Notes: a model not told the origin generated them from the letters alone. A stretch of 64,000 bases of DNA from Microbacterium profundi (GCF_000763375.1 NZ_JPSY01000001.1:1550001-1614000); one strand, 5' to 3'; numbered from the stretch's first letter, positions 17,273 through 26,388 are shown. Made by a program: numbers and translations.

Positions 17273-17758
17273 ATGGCCCAGAACCACCGCACGATGCCCA
17301 CGAGGGAACAGCTGCGCATATGGCGCGACTACATCGAGACGGCGCAGGTGCTTCGCACGCGTCTCGATAGTCGCCTGCAGAGCGAATCGTCGCTGTCGAG
17401 CGGCGACTATCAGGTGCTGCTCGCGCTGACGGAGGCGCCGCAGTACACGCTGCGATCAGCTGAGCTGGCGGCGCTCATCGGATGGGAACGCAGCCGGCTT
17501 TCGCATCATCTGGGGCGGATGGAGAAGCGCCACCTGATCCGGCGCGTCCCGTGCACCGACGATGTGCACGGAGTGGATGTCACAGCGACCGATACCGGTC
17601 GTGAGTCCTTTCGCGCCGGATCCGTGCCGCACCTGCGTGCGGTGCGCGAGCTCTTCATCGAGGCTCTCAGCCCGCAGCAGCTCGCGAACCTCGACGACAT
17701 CTCCGCCGCGCTCCAGCGGCACCTCGGCGTGGACGGCCCGCCCGCACCTGCGGCGTGA
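17273..17758 (+). CDS. MarR-family transcriptional regulator
   Basis: The 161-residue protein has the winged-helix core: YQVLLALTEAPQYTLRSAELAALIGWERSRLSHHLGRMEKRHLIRRVPC. The dimer-forming helices lie at both ends. MarR proteins are usually repressors released by small phenolic or oxidant ligands. It is divergent from the two luciferase-like genes and is the likely regulator of both directions. I start at 17273 after GAGGAGT; an in-frame ATG follows seven codons later. Confidence 0.88.
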   Translation: MAQNHRTMPTREQLRIWRDYIETAQVLRTRLDSRLQSESSLSSGDYQVLLALTEAPQYTLRSAELAALIGWERSRLSHHLGRMEKRHLIRRVPCTDDVHGVDVTATDTGRESFRAGSVPHLRAVRELFIEALSPQQLANLDDISAALQRHLGVDGPPAPAA

Positions 17759-17770
17759 TCCGACGCCCGG

Positions 17771-18622
17771 TCACTCGGGCGGTGACTCGTGACGTGCGGA
17801 TGCTGCGATCATCGCGGAGTACCCCTCGACATACGTCGGATACTCCAGGCGGCCGAGCAGCGATCGCAGCAGCGATCCGTCGTGCACGAACCCGGTCGGT
17901 CCGGCCGACGCGTCGTCGGGCGGTGCGTCGACGCCGAGCGTGCCCGCGATGTACCCGACGACCTCACCCAGCGGGGCGGATGCCGCATCCACGGCGTGCA
18001 CGAGGGGCGGCGGTTCCGGCATCCGCAGCAGCAGGTCGAGCGTGCGCACGAGATCGTCCTCGTGGATGCGGTTCGTGCGTCGCCGGTGGTTCAGGACCGT
18101 ATGCTGCTTCACCTGCCGAAGAAGGAAGCCCCGGCCAGGGCCATAGATTCCGGCCGGTCGCACGATCACCGCACCGAACAGCTCGATCGCCGCGCGCTCG
18201 CCGTCGCGCAGACCGCGCGCACGTTCGCCTACCGGCGCTGGTTCGTCGCGCTCGGTGATGGGGTGCGCGGATGCCGCGCCGTCGAAGACGCCGGTGGATG
18301 AGACGAACACCGTGCGTGCGGGAGCGTGGGGGAGAGCATCCGCGAGGTGGGCCAGCGCCGTGCGATAACCGTCGACGCCGCCGGGTGGTGGCAGCGTGAC
18401 GACCATCGCGTCGACCGCGGGCAGACCCGCTTGCAGGGGAGACGCAAGATCTGCGCGGATGCCGTCGACGCCCTCGGGCAGCGCATCGTCGCTGCGTCGC
18501 AGCGCGATGACCTCTCCGCCGTCGGCGAGCAGCCGCGGCGCAAGACTCTGCCCGAGCTTCCCGAAGCCCACGAGGAGCGTGCGGCCGGGCGGTGCGACGA
18601 GCGGATCGGGGAGCGAGTTCAT
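17771..18622 (-). CDS. NAD(P)-binding epimerase/SDR-like protein
   Basis: The 283-residue protein opens with TLLVGFGKLGQSLAPRLLADG, a Rossmann GxGxxG-type loop, and has VFVSSTGVFDG and VIVRPAGIYGPGRGFLLRQVK, with the Y-G-P-G segment found in extended SDR/epimerase relatives such as YeeZ. The usual Y-x-x-x-K catalytic pair is not evident. It may bind a nucleotide-sugar or act in a side reaction. I start at 18622 because upstream codons lack family character. It is monocistronic as far as visible. Confidence 0.75.
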   Translation of the reverse strand: MNSLPDPLVAPPGRTLLVGFGKLGQSLAPRLLADGGEVIALRRSDDALPEGVDGIRADLASPLQAGLPAVDAMVVTLPPPGGVDGYRTALAHLADALPHAPARTVFVSSTGVFDGAASAHPITERDEPAPVGERARGLRDGERAAIELFGAVIVRPAGIYGPGRGFLLRQVKQHTVLNHRRRTNRIHEDDLVRTLDLLLRMPEPPPLVHAVDAASAPLGEVVGYIAGTLGVDAPPDDASAGPTGFVHDGSLLRSLLGRLEYPTYVEGYSAMIAASARHESPPE

Positions 18623-18776
18623 CGACTCCAATCTGTCACATGACGGGCGCCCGCCGGTCGGCCACGGTGACGCACACCGCTGCACTCGCACGGCTCGGCC
18701 ATGCCCTGTCCGACGCTTGGAAGGGTCTGGCTGAGCGCTTCGGTGGGCCGCCGCACGCACGGCGGGTGTCACGGCC

Positions 18777-19004
18777 TCACGGGCGAACGCGGACCGTGCG
18801 TCCCTCGAACGTGACGAGGTCGCCGTCGTGCAGCTGTCGGCCGCGGCGGCGTTCCTCCTCGCCGTTGACGCTCACGTAGCCGTCGATGATGACCTCCTTG
18901 GCGTTGCCGCCGGAGTCGAGCAGGCCGGAGAACTTGAGGAACTGTCCGAGGCGGATGACCTCGCCCCCGATGGGCACGTCGTCGATCTGATCAGCGTTCG
19001 TCAT
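18777..19004 (-). CDS. S4-domain RNA-binding protein (YbcJ/RlbA type)
   Basis: The 75-residue protein is a free-standing S4 domain: IRLGQFLKFSGLLDSGGNAKEVIIDGYVSVNGEEE with R-R-x-R-G-x-x-L and DGDLVTFEGR. These small proteins bind structured RNA and are thought to take part in ribosome-related functions. It stands alone. A gap of about 220 bp to the next gene holds nothing I can assign. Confidence 0.85.
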   Translation of the reverse strand: MTNADQIDDVPIGGEVIRLGQFLKFSGLLDSGGNAKEVIIDGYVSVNGEEERRRGRQLHDGDLVTFEGRTVRVRP

Positions 19005-19222
19005 TCCTGAATGCTAACCGGCCGGCTGGTGGCGGATGCTGCAGGCGCCGTCCGGATGTCGGTGTTCCTTGCTATCGTGGCGCCGTGCGTTGGCTTGCGG
19101 ACGAGGCGAGTGGTTCACGATGTGTTCCGCTCTCTCCGGGGTCACCCCGGGGTACGCAGTGCTCGCGCGCACGCCGCGACCGGCTGCCGTCGTCATGGGA
19201 GCCGGTACTTCCGCCCCATGAC

Positions 19223-19819
19223 TCATCCGATCCGGTACGTGATGTGCGTGACGAGCCGGGATGCGCGCGCCGAGACGATGCTCATGGGTTGCGCTGGCAC
19301 ATCGAGGAAGAGACGCTCGCCCTCTCCGAAGATCACCGGCGAGATATGGGTGCGCAGTTCGTCGATCAGTCCGGCCCTGAGATATTGGTTGACGGTGGTC
19401 GCTCCTCCCGCGATCGACACACGCCCGTCGGTGCCCGCGACTGCTTTCGCCTGCTCGAGGGCGGCTTCGATGCCGTCGGTCACGAAAGTGAACGTCGTGC
19501 CGCCTTCCATCTCGAGCGGCTCGCGGGTGTGGTGACTGAGCACGAAGACGGGGCCGTGATACGGCGGATTGGGACCCCACCACCCGGTCCAGTCCTGGTC
19601 GAACTCACCCCGGTCGGGACCGAACATGTTGCGTCCCATCACGAACGCTCCGGCATTCACGATGTCGTCGATCTCGGCCGCGTTCTCCTCGGCGCCCTCG
19701 AACCGCCAGCGGAGCAGATCGTCCATCAGGCAGTCGCCGAACGGCTTCTGCGCCGTCTGGCCCAATCCGGATGCGAACCCGTCGGCGGAGATCGCCATGT
19801 CACTGAATACGAAAGTCAT
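19223..19819 (-). CDS. Dihydrofolate reductase-family protein (RibD C-terminal domain)
   Basis: The 198-residue protein begins MTFVFSDMAISADGFASGLGQT and contains AFVMGRNMFGP, VFVLSHHTREPLEMEGGTTFTFV, VSIAGGATTVNQYLRAGLIDELRTHISPVIFGEGERLF. This is the YyaP/RibD_C pattern of a stand-alone NADPH-dependent reductase. True substrate is unknown; these are common in Actinobacteria and are not essential folate enzymes. I start at 19819, after an AGCT-GGAGCTGA site. Confidence 0.85.
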   Translation of the reverse strand: MTFVFSDMAISADGFASGLGQTAQKPFGDCLMDDLLRWRFEGAEENAAEIDDIVNAGAFVMGRNMFGPDRGEFDQDWTGWWGPNPPYHGPVFVLSHHTREPLEMEGGTTFTFVTDGIEAALEQAKAVAGTDGRVSIAGGATTVNQYLRAGLIDELRTHISPVIFGEGERLFLDVPAQPMSIVSARASRLVTHITYRIG

Positions 19820-19936
19820 GTCAGCTCCCAAACTCTTGTGCTCTGCGCTTGGATCGAGCGTAACCACAAGACATCGCCAGCAACATCCTCGCGAACTGCC
19901 TGAGACGAACAACCCCGAGTCGGTCGCGCAGGGCGT

Positions 19937-20416
19937 TCAGTGCCCCGAGTGGTCCCCACCGGAGATCTGGTCGAGCACATGATCGAGAACGTCGCCGAGA
20001 ACGGCGAGCCCGTCGCGCACGCCGCCGCTGGATCCGGGCAGGTTCATCACGAGCGTGCGCCCGGCGACGCCCGCGACCGCGCGGCTGAGGATCGCGGTCG
20101 GCGCGACCGCAGCCCCGCGCCGGCGCACCTCCTCGGCGATGCCGGGCAGCTCCATGTCCAGCAACGCCGTCGTCGCCTCCGGCGTGCGGTCATCGGGTGA
20201 GACGCCGGTTCCGCCGGTGGTGAGAAGCACATCCGGATGCTGCGCGAGCAGTTCCGCGAGCGACTCGGCGATCGCAGCATCCGCCACGACGACCGGCCCT
20301 GCCACCTCGAATCCGCGGGCACGCAGCCAATCGGTGATCACCGGACCGGTGCGGTCCTCGTAGACGCCCGACGACGCGCGGGTCGAGGCGACGAGAACCG
20401 CTGCCGTCCGGCTCAT
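19937..20416 (-). CDS. moaB: Molybdopterin adenylyltransferase/MoaB-type protein
   Basis: The 159-residue protein has the MoaB/MogA fold: DVLLTTGGTGVSPDDRTPEAT, the molybdopterin-binding GGTG loop, and LVMNLPGSSGGVRDGL. It adenylylates molybdopterin before metal insertion by MoeA. It is the last gene of a four-gene minus-strand unit (moaD-moeA-moaC-moaB), with a 4-bp overlap with moaC. It could equally be named mog; the two cannot be separated from sequence alone. Confidence 0.9.
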   Translation of the reverse strand: MSRTAAVLVASTRASSGVYEDRTGPVITDWLRARGFEVAGPVVVADAAIAESLAELLAQHPDVLLTTGGTGVSPDDRTPEATTALLDMELPGIAEEVRRRGAAVAPTAILSRAVAGVAGRTLVMNLPGSSGGVRDGLAVLGDVLDHVLDQISGGDHSGH

Positions 20417-20883
20417 TCGCGAGACCAGTCGCCGCTTTTGCCGCCCGACTTCGCGAGCACGAGCACGTCGGTGATCACGGCGCGATTGTCGACGGCCTTG
20501 ATCATGTCGTAGAGGGTCAGTGCCGCGATGTTCGCGGCGGTCAGCGCCTCCATCTCGACGCCGGTGACGCCGTTGGTCACCGCCGTCGCGACGATCCGCA
20601 CCCGGTCGCCCAGCGGCTCGAGGTCGACCGACAGCTTGGTCAGCGGCAGAGGGTGGCAGAGCGGAATCAGGTTCGACGTCTGCTTGGCGCCCATGATGCC
20701 GGCCAGACGCGCCGTTCCCAGCGCCTCGCCTTTGGGAAGCGAGCCGTCCGCGATCTTCGCCACGACCTCTTCCGTCGTCACGAGCACCGCCTGCGCGCGC
20801 GCCTCGCGTCGCGTGACCGCCTTGTCGGTGACGTCGACCATGTGGGCCGAGCCGTCGGAACGCAGGTGCGTCAGGTCACTCAT
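20413..20883 (-). CDS. moaC: Cyclic pyranopterin monophosphate synthase
   Basis: The 156-residue protein carries all MoaC signatures: MVDVTDKAVTRREARA, AGIMGAKQTSNLIPLCHPLPL and GVTGVEMEALTAANIAALTLYDM. It converts the MoaA product to cyclic pyranopterin monophosphate. The ATG at 20883 lies inside the end of moeA (8-bp overlap), showing translational coupling. Its partner MoaA is encoded separately at 24.1-25.2 kb. Confidence 0.95.
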   Translation of the reverse strand: MSDLTHLRSDGSAHMVDVTDKAVTRREARAQAVLVTTEEVVAKIADGSLPKGEALGTARLAGIMGAKQTSNLIPLCHPLPLTKLSVDLEPLGDRVRIVATAVTNGVTGVEMEALTAANIAALTLYDMIKAVDNRAVITDVLVLAKSGGKSGDWSRE

Positions 20884-22165
20884 CGATTCTCCATACCTCG
20901 ACCTCGGCGCCCGCAGGGAGCGCGTCGACGCCGATCGGAACGTGCACCAGGACCGTCGCCCGCGCGTAGTCGTGCAGCAGGTGCGATCCTGGGGCTCCCA
21001 CCTCGACGCTACCGTCTGCGCGGAATCCGCCGCGGCGGATCTGGTGCTTCTCGCGCGAAGAGCTGAGCGCCTCGGCCAGGGGCGCTCGCTGCACCCGACG
21101 GGAGGGATCGAGCCCGGCGGCCCTGCGCAGGATCGGGCGGAGGAACATCTCGAACGACAGCAGGGCGGAGACCGGATTGCCGGGGAAGGCGATGACCGGC
21201 ACCGTGCGCTCGCCCTCGGCGGCCGCCACCGTTGCATTGCCCAGCCCCTGCGGACCACCCGGCTGCATCGCGACCTTCCCGAACCGCACGCCGGCCGGTT
21301 CGAGAGCATCGCGCACCACCTCGAAGGCACCGGCGCTGACTCCGCCTGTCGTCACGATGAGGTCGGCATCCGGATGCTGCGCGATCGCGCGGAGCACGGC
21401 GGAGGCGTCGTCCGGAGCGAACGCGACCTGCACGATCGCGCCGGATTCCTCCATCGCCGCGGTGAGCGACGCGGTGTTCGCGTCGTAGATCTGCCCGGGC
21501 TCGAGTTCGTCGCCAGGTGCACGCAACTCATGGCCGGTGGAGAGCAGCAGCGCGACCGGACGCGCACGCACCTGCACCTCCGTGACACCGGCGGAGGCCA
21601 GCGACCCCAACTGCGCAGGGCCGAGCCGCGTGCCGGCGGGCAGGATCGTCGAACCTGCTGCGAGGTCTGCACCGGCCTCGCGCACGAACGAACCGGCCTG
21701 CACCGGGGCGTGGAAGCGGACGGTCGTGTCCGCAGGAGTCTCGACGGCCCCGCTGCCGATCCCGATGAAGCGCGGCGGATCGGCGATCTCGATCGGCACG
21801 ACGGCATCCGCTCCCGACGGGATCGGCGCACCCGTCATCACCGGCGCCGCGGTTCCGGAGAGATGTTCGTGCACCGCATCGCCGGCGGCGCTGGTCGCGC
21901 CGATGCCAAGAGCCACCGGAGCATCGGCGGAGGCTGACGCCAGGTCGGCGGCGCGGACGGCATATCCGTCCATCTGCGAGTTCCGGAACGGCGGCACGGT
22001 GATCGGGCTCCGAACATCCGCCGACAGGACACGGCCGGATGCTGTGCCGGGGCTCAGCGCGATCAACTCGGATCGCGCGTCATCGGCAAGGCTGTCGATG
22101 ACGGGGGCGAGCAGCTGTGCCACGGTGTCGGCGTGCTCCGCCGGAGTGGCTGGGTTCGAGGTCAT
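20876..22165 (-). CDS. moeA: Molybdopterin molybdotransferase MoeA
   Basis: The 429-residue protein shows the MoeA layout: VPPFRNSQMDGYAVRAADL near residue 55, VMTGAPIPSGADAVVPIE, LGSLASAGVTEVQV, LSTGHELRAPGDELEPGQIYDANT, IVTTGGVSAGAFEVVRDAL and PVIAFPGNPVSALLSFEMFLRP. It inserts molybdate into adenylylated molybdopterin. The ATG at 22165 follows GGGAGGATGATC. It lies between moaD (7 bp upstream) and moaC. Confidence 0.95.
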   Translation of the reverse strand: MTSNPATPAEHADTVAQLLAPVIDSLADDARSELIALSPGTASGRVLSADVRSPITVPPFRNSQMDGYAVRAADLASASADAPVALGIGATSAAGDAVHEHLSGTAAPVMTGAPIPSGADAVVPIEIADPPRFIGIGSGAVETPADTTVRFHAPVQAGSFVREAGADLAAGSTILPAGTRLGPAQLGSLASAGVTEVQVRARPVALLLSTGHELRAPGDELEPGQIYDANTASLTAAMEESGAIVQVAFAPDDASAVLRAIAQHPDADLIVTTGGVSAGAFEVVRDALEPAGVRFGKVAMQPGGPQGLGNATVAAAEGERTVPVIAFPGNPVSALLSFEMFLRPILRRAAGLDPSRRVQRAPLAEALSSSREKHQIRRGGFRADGSVEVGAPGSHLLHDYARATVLVHVPIGVDALPAGAEVEVWRIDE

Positions 22166-22172
22166 GGGTCGA

Positions 22173-22421
22173 TCATCCTCCCGCGAACGGCGGAAGGATA
22201 TCGACCTGTGCGCCGGTGGGGTGGTCGGGTTCGCGACGGACGACGCCATCGAGAAGGAACGAGCCGGATCGGAGCACTCGCGCCATCGGCTCGCCGTAGT
22301 TGCGCACCAGAACCTCGCGCAGCCCGCCGAGAGTGGGATCGGGGCCGAGATCGAGCTGTTCCTGCTCGCGACCCGCTGCCTCAGAGGCGGCAGCGAAGTA
22401 TCGCACCGTCACGATTGCCAT
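22173..22421 (-). CDS. moaD: Molybdopterin synthase sulfur-carrier subunit
   Basis: The 82-residue beta-grasp protein ends in the required Gly-Gly (LPPFAGG). FDA-type features include VTVRYFAAASEAAGREQEQL and FLLDGVVRREPDHPTGAQVDILPP. The terminal glycine is adenylylated by MoeB and then thiocarboxylated. I choose the ATG at 22421 because a TAGAAT -10 box ends exactly 7 bases upstream (22434-22429), the spacing of a leaderless actinobacterial transcript; an ATG three codons upstream has no ribosome site either. Confidence 0.88.
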   Translation of the reverse strand: MAIVTVRYFAAASEAAGREQEQLDLGPDPTLGGLREVLVRNYGEPMARVLRSGSFLLDGVVRREPDHPTGAQVDILPPFAGG

Positions 22422-22428
22422 ACTGTCC

Positions 22429-22506
22429 ATTCTAGTTCAGAGTGTGGAATTCGATCTTCGTATCGTGGAAACTCATCGTCAGCAGGCGGAGATCGACGCG
22501 TACTAT
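22429..22506. promoter_or_regulatory. Divergent leaderless promoters of moaD and moeB with a central operator-like site
   Basis: On the minus strand a -10 box TAGAAT (22434-22429) is 7 bases before the moaD ATG. On the plus strand TACTAT (22501-22506) is 7 bases before the moeB ATG. Between them CTTCGTATCGTGGAA (22456-22470) matches 12 of 15 positions of the purine-island site TTCCGTATTGTGGAA, and a second GTGTGGAAT half lies at 22443-22450. -35 boxes are weak. Confidence 0.55.
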
Positions 22507-22513
22507 TGCAACC

Positions 22514-23707
22514 ATGATCCCGCTCGTCGAGCCGGGCCCCGCGCTGGAGCCCGAGCGCATCACACGTTACAGCCGCCAGCTGATGCTGCCCGGGTTCGGT
22601 GAGGATGCGCAGCGGCGGCTCGCCGCAGCCCGCGTGCTCGTGATCGGCGCCGGCGGGCTCGGCAGTGCGATCGTTCCCGTTCTCGCCGGCTCCGGCATCG
22701 GCACCATCGGGGTCGTCGACGATGACGTCGTCGAGCTCTCGAACCTTCACCGTCAGCTCAGCCATGGCACCGGCGACATCGGGCGTTCCAAGGTCGACTC
22801 GCTCGCCGACACAGTGCGGGCGATCGACCCGGAGCGCGAGCTGATCATCCACCGCGAACGACTCACTTCGCAGAACCTCCCCGCGATCCTCGACGATTAC
22901 GACCTCATCGTCGACGGCAGCGACAACTTCCCGACGCGCTATCTTGCCAACGACGCCGCGGAGCTTGCGGGCAAGCCCCTCGTCTGGGGCAGCATCCTGC
23001 GCTTCCACGGGCAGGTCGGAGTTGCGTGGCGTGACCAAGGGCCGACCTTCCGCGACCTGTTCCCCTCGCCGCCCCCCGCGGACGAGACGCTTTCGTGCGA
23101 GCTGGGCGGGGTGCTGCCGAGCCTGTGCACGGCGATCGGATCGCTCATGGCGACCGAGGTCATCAAGCTCGTCGTCGGGATCGGCGAGCCGCTGCTGGGC
23201 CGGGTGCTCTTCTACGACGCGCTCACGGCCCGCACGCGTGAGATCGCATATGCCGCTGACGACATGCGTGCGCCGGTGACCGACCTCATCGACTACGAGC
23301 AGTTCTGCGGAGTTCGCAGCGAACCGGCAGCCGATGACGCGGCCACCACGTCGGCAGCCGAGCTGCTGCAGTGGATGAGAGAGCGCCGACCGGTGCGGCT
23401 GCTCGACGTGCGCGAGCCGCACGAAGCACGAGCGCGTCGCATCGCCGGTGGGCAGCTGCTGCCGCTGGGCCGCCTCGACGCAGGTGAGGACCCGGAAGGC
23501 CCGAGCGATGAGCCGGTCGTCATCTACTGCGAGCGCGACCCGCGTTCCCGCCGCGCCGCGCGCACGCTGATCGAGCGCGGATTCCGCGTGACGTATCTCG
23601 CCGGCGGGATCCAGGCCTACGTCGCCGTCGGTGGAGACGTGATCGGGGATGCCGTTCCGGATGCGGAGAGCCTCGATGCCGCACAGATGGAGACAGTGAC
23701 CTCATGA
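22514..23707 (+). CDS. moeB: MoeB/ThiF adenylyltransferase with C-terminal rhodanese domain
   Basis: The 397-residue protein starts MIPLVEPGPALEPERITRYSRQLMLPGFGEDAQ, typical of MoeB. VLVIGAGGLGSAIVPVLAGSG binds ATP, followed by DDDVVELSNLHRQ and DGSDNFPTRYLANDA. From about residue 285 a rhodanese domain follows with the loop VIYCERDPRSRRAA (Cys likely carries the persulfide). It adenylylates the MoaD tail and delivers sulfur, like MoeZ of mycobacteria. The zinc-binding CxxC pairs of classical MoeB are not apparent. Transcription is probably leaderless. moaE overlaps its end by 4 bp. Confidence 0.9.
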   Translation: MIPLVEPGPALEPERITRYSRQLMLPGFGEDAQRRLAAARVLVIGAGGLGSAIVPVLAGSGIGTIGVVDDDVVELSNLHRQLSHGTGDIGRSKVDSLADTVRAIDPERELIIHRERLTSQNLPAILDDYDLIVDGSDNFPTRYLANDAAELAGKPLVWGSILRFHGQVGVAWRDQGPTFRDLFPSPPPADETLSCELGGVLPSLCTAIGSLMATEVIKLVVGIGEPLLGRVLFYDALTARTREIAYAADDMRAPVTDLIDYEQFCGVRSEPAADDAATTSAAELLQWMRERRPVRLLDVREPHEARARRIAGGQLLPLGRLDAGEDPEGPSDEPVVIYCERDPRSRRAARTLIERGFRVTYLAGGIQAYVAVGGDVIGDAVPDAESLDAAQMETVTS

Positions 23708-24117
23708 CGACCACCTTCGCGCTGATCTCAGAGGACCCGATCGACGAGGCGGCCGTCCGGGCCGCGGTGGGCTCCGACGAGCACGGTGCCATCGTGACAT
23801 TCTGCGGCGTCGTACGCGATCACGACGGCGGGCGCTCGGTGCGCTCGCTCGACTATCGCGCGCATCCGGATGCTGCGCGGTTCCTCGCCGACATCGTCGA
23901 ACGCGTACGTGCCGAGACCGGGCTCCTGGTGGCGGCAGCGCATCGGGTAGGCGATCTGCGCATCGGCGACATCGCGCTGTATGCCGCAGCATCCGGTGGT
24001 CATCGTGCCGAGTCGTTCCGCGCCTGCGAGCTCGTGGTCGAGGAGATCAAGCGCGGCGTTCCGATCTGGAAGCGGCAGCACTACGAAGACGGCGTCTCGG
24101 AGTGGGTCGGTCTCTGA
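23704..24117 (+). CDS. moaE: Molybdopterin synthase catalytic subunit
   Basis: The 137-residue protein has MoaE motifs: HGAIVTFCGVVRDHDGGRSVRSLDYRAHP, HRVGDLRIGDIALYAAASGGHRAESFRAC and EEIKRGVPIWKRQHYEDG, with the active-site Lys in VPIWKRQ. It forms the heterotetramer with MoaD that turns precursor Z into molybdopterin. Its ATG overlaps the moeB stop, so sulfur activation and the synthase are co-translated. Confidence 0.95.
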   Translation: MTTTFALISEDPIDEAAVRAAVGSDEHGAIVTFCGVVRDHDGGRSVRSLDYRAHPDAARFLADIVERVRAETGLLVAAAHRVGDLRIGDIALYAAASGGHRAESFRACELVVEEIKRGVPIWKRQHYEDGVSEWVGL

Positions 24118-24126
24118 CCTGCCGGC

Positions 24127-25221
24127 TCAGCCGCCTATGTAGCTCATCTCGACCCGCTGGCGCGAGGCGCGCAGCTCTGGCGTGAGGCTCGAGCGGATCT
24201 CGGAGTACCGGTCATCCCGCGCCCCCCAGATCGACGCCATGGCCGCTGCGAGCTGCTCGTCGTCGGCGCCGTCGCGCAGCAGTGCGCGCAGGTCGTGCCC
24301 TTCTGTGGCGAACAGGCAGGTGAACAGCTTGCCCTCGGTGGAGATGCGCGCGCGGTTGCAGGTGCCGCAGAACGTGTTGGTCACCGACGAGATCACGCCG
24401 ATCTCGCCAGAACCGTCGGTGTAGCGCCAGCGCTGCGCCGTCTCGCCCGTCACCGTGGCACCCACCGGCTCGAGCGGATGCTGCGCGCTGATCCGCTCGA
24501 CGATCTCCGCCGACGGCACCACCTCGTCGAGCGACCAGCCGTTGGACGTGCCGACGTCCATGTACTCGATGAAGCGCAGCGTGTAGGGCGTGCCCTTGAA
24601 GTGGGCTGCCATCGCCTCGATCTCGCCGTCGTTCAGGCCGCGCTTGACGACCATGTTCAGCTTGATGGGTCCGAGCCCGACCGCGTGGGCTGCGTCGAGA
24701 CCGTCGAGGACGCGCGATACGGGGAAGCGCACGTCGTTCATCCGCTGGAAGAGCTCGTCGTCGAGCGAGTCGATGGAGACGGTGAGCCGGCCGAGTCCGG
24801 CATCCTTCAGCGCCTGCGCCTTCACGGTCAGCGCAGACCCGTTCGTGGTGAGGGCGATCTCGAGCTTCTCGCCGTCCGGTGTGCGTAGCGCGGCGAGACG
24901 TGAGATGAGCTCTTCGATGCCGCGGCGCAGCAGCGGTTCACCGCCGGTCAGACGGAGTTTTCGCACGCCGTGGGCCGCTGCGACCCGAGCGATCCGCTCG
25001 ATCTCCTCGAAGCTGAGCAGTTCATCACGATCGAGGAATGCGTAATCGCGACCGAATACCGCTCTCGGCATGCAGTAGACGCAGCGGAAGTTGCAGCGGT
25101 CGGTCACCGAGATCCGCAGGTCGCGCATCGGACGGTCGAACCGGTCGACCAGCCCGCCGGTCGAGGGCAGGCGCGACGCCCCTGTCGCCCGCTCTGGTGC
25201 GGGAATCGGAATGATCGCCAT
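24127..25221 (-). CDS. moaA: GTP 3',8-cyclase
   Basis: The 364-residue radical-SAM enzyme has the cluster motif [12 protein letters not shown] near residue 40, [14 protein letters not shown], and the C-terminal cluster cysteines in [21 protein letters not shown]. The C-terminus is the conserved SYIGG, needed for activity. It makes the 3',8-cyclo-GTP substrate of MoaC. It lies on the minus strand downstream of modC with a 36-bp gap, so it may be read through from the mod operon or from its own promoter. Confidence 0.96.
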   Translation of the reverse strand: MAIIPIPAPERATGASRLPSTGGLVDRFDRPMRDLRISVTDRCNFRCVYCMPRAVFGRDYAFLDRDELLSFEEIERIARVAAAHGVRKLRLTGGEPLLRRGIEELISRLAALRTPDGEKLEIALTTNGSALTVKAQALKDAGLGRLTVSIDSLDDELFQRMNDVRFPVSRVLDGLDAAHAVGLGPIKLNMVVKRGLNDGEIEAMAAHFKGTPYTLRFIEYMDVGTSNGWSLDEVVPSAEIVERISAQHPLEPVGATVTGETAQRWRYTDGSGEIGVISSVTNTFCGTCNRARISTEGKLFTCLFATEGHDLRALLRDGADDEQLAAAMASIWGARDDRYSEIRSSLTPELRASRQRVEMSYIGG

Positions 25222-25257
25222 CGCCGTCCCTCTCGTGTGGGCAACGGTAGCACCCGC

Positions 25258-26388
25258 TCAGAGCGAGCGGCGCACCGAGACATCCTGCTCGTGGATCGAG
25301 AACGTCAGCACGGCATCGGGACGCACCCCGGTATCGACGGCGACCATGGATGAGCAGTCGACGGCGATGTCCGGATGCTCGGCAGTGAACAGGCGCACTC
25401 CGCCGGGGATCGCCTCGAAGTGGGAAACGGTTCCGGTCCAGGTGTTGGGAGGGCCGTCGGTCGGTGTCGAGCTGCTCCTGCGACCGGTCGATGGCGACGC
25501 CGCATCCGGGTGGATCCGGACGGCACCGGGGGAGAACACCGCCGTGCCGGCCTCGCCGGGAACGAGTGCTTCGCCGCGTCCGATCCAGCGCGTGCTCGCG
25601 TCCGTCCCGGATGCGTGCCGGCCGTCCGTCTGCAGCACCCCGTCGCGATCCGCCACCCCCGAGACGAGATTCACACCGGCGATGGCCGCGACGAACGGCG
25701 AGTTCGGGTGGCCGAGGACGTCCCTGGTCGAACCCTCCTGCACCACGCGTCCCTCCTGCAGCACGACCGTGCACGACGCGAGCATGACCGCATCCATCGG
25801 GTCGTGGGTCACCAGCACCATCGGCACGCTGACGCGATCGCGGAGCTCAGACACCAGGCGCCGCGCCTGCGCCGACGTCTGCACATCGAGTGCCGCGAAG
25901 GGCTCGTCCAGCAGCAGGGCGTCCGGTGACGCCGCCAAGGCGCGGGCGAGCGCGACGCGCTGACGCTGCCCACCCGACAGCTGCGCAGGCCGTCGGTCTG
26001 CGAGGTCGGCGAGGCCGACGTCCGCCAGATGCCCGCGGGCGACGTCGGCGGCCTCGGCGCGCGGCATCCGCTGGGCACGTGGTCCGAACGCGACGTTCTC
26101 CAGCGCGCTCAGATGCGGGAAGAGCGTGGTGTGCTGCCCGAGCAGACCGATCCGCCTGCGCTCCGGTGGCACCGAACGGTCGAGCACGCGACCGTCCAGA
26201 GCGATCCGACCCGATACCTCGGCGTGACGGCCGAGATTGTCGAGGTGCCCGGCGATCGCGCCGAGCAGCGTCGACTTCCCCGAGCCGTTCGGTCCGAGAA
26301 CGGCGAGCACCTCGCCTTCTGCGGCGGTGATGGTCGCGTCGAGTGTGAAGCTCCCGACGCGGGCGCGGATGTCGACCTCGAGCGTCAT
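25258..26388 (-). CDS. modC: Molybdate ABC transporter ATP-binding protein
   Basis: The 376-residue protein has Walker A GPNGSGKSTLL, signature LSGGQRQRVALARALA, Walker B DALLLDEPFAALD and the H-loop VLVTHDP. A C-terminal TOBE-like region (TWTGTVSHFEAIPGGVRLFTAEHPDI, about residues 300-376) can sense molybdate. It powers the ModB channel. Start at 26388 overlaps modB by ATGA. The ABC order modA-modB-modC and adjoining Moco genes support molybdate as substrate; tungstate cannot be excluded. Confidence 0.93.
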   Translation of the reverse strand: MTLEVDIRARVGSFTLDATITAAEGEVLAVLGPNGSGKSTLLGAIAGHLDNLGRHAEVSGRIALDGRVLDRSVPPERRRIGLLGQHTTLFPHLSALENVAFGPRAQRMPRAEAADVARGHLADVGLADLADRRPAQLSGGQRQRVALARALAASPDALLLDEPFAALDVQTSAQARRLVSELRDRVSVPMVLVTHDPMDAVMLASCTVVLQEGRVVQEGSTRDVLGHPNSPFVAAIAGVNLVSGVADRDGVLQTDGRHASGTDASTRWIGRGEALVPGEAGTAVFSPGAVRIHPDAASPSTGRRSSSTPTDGPPNTWTGTVSHFEAIPGGVRLFTAEHPDIAVDCSSMVAVDTGVRPDAVLTFSIHEQDVSVRRSL

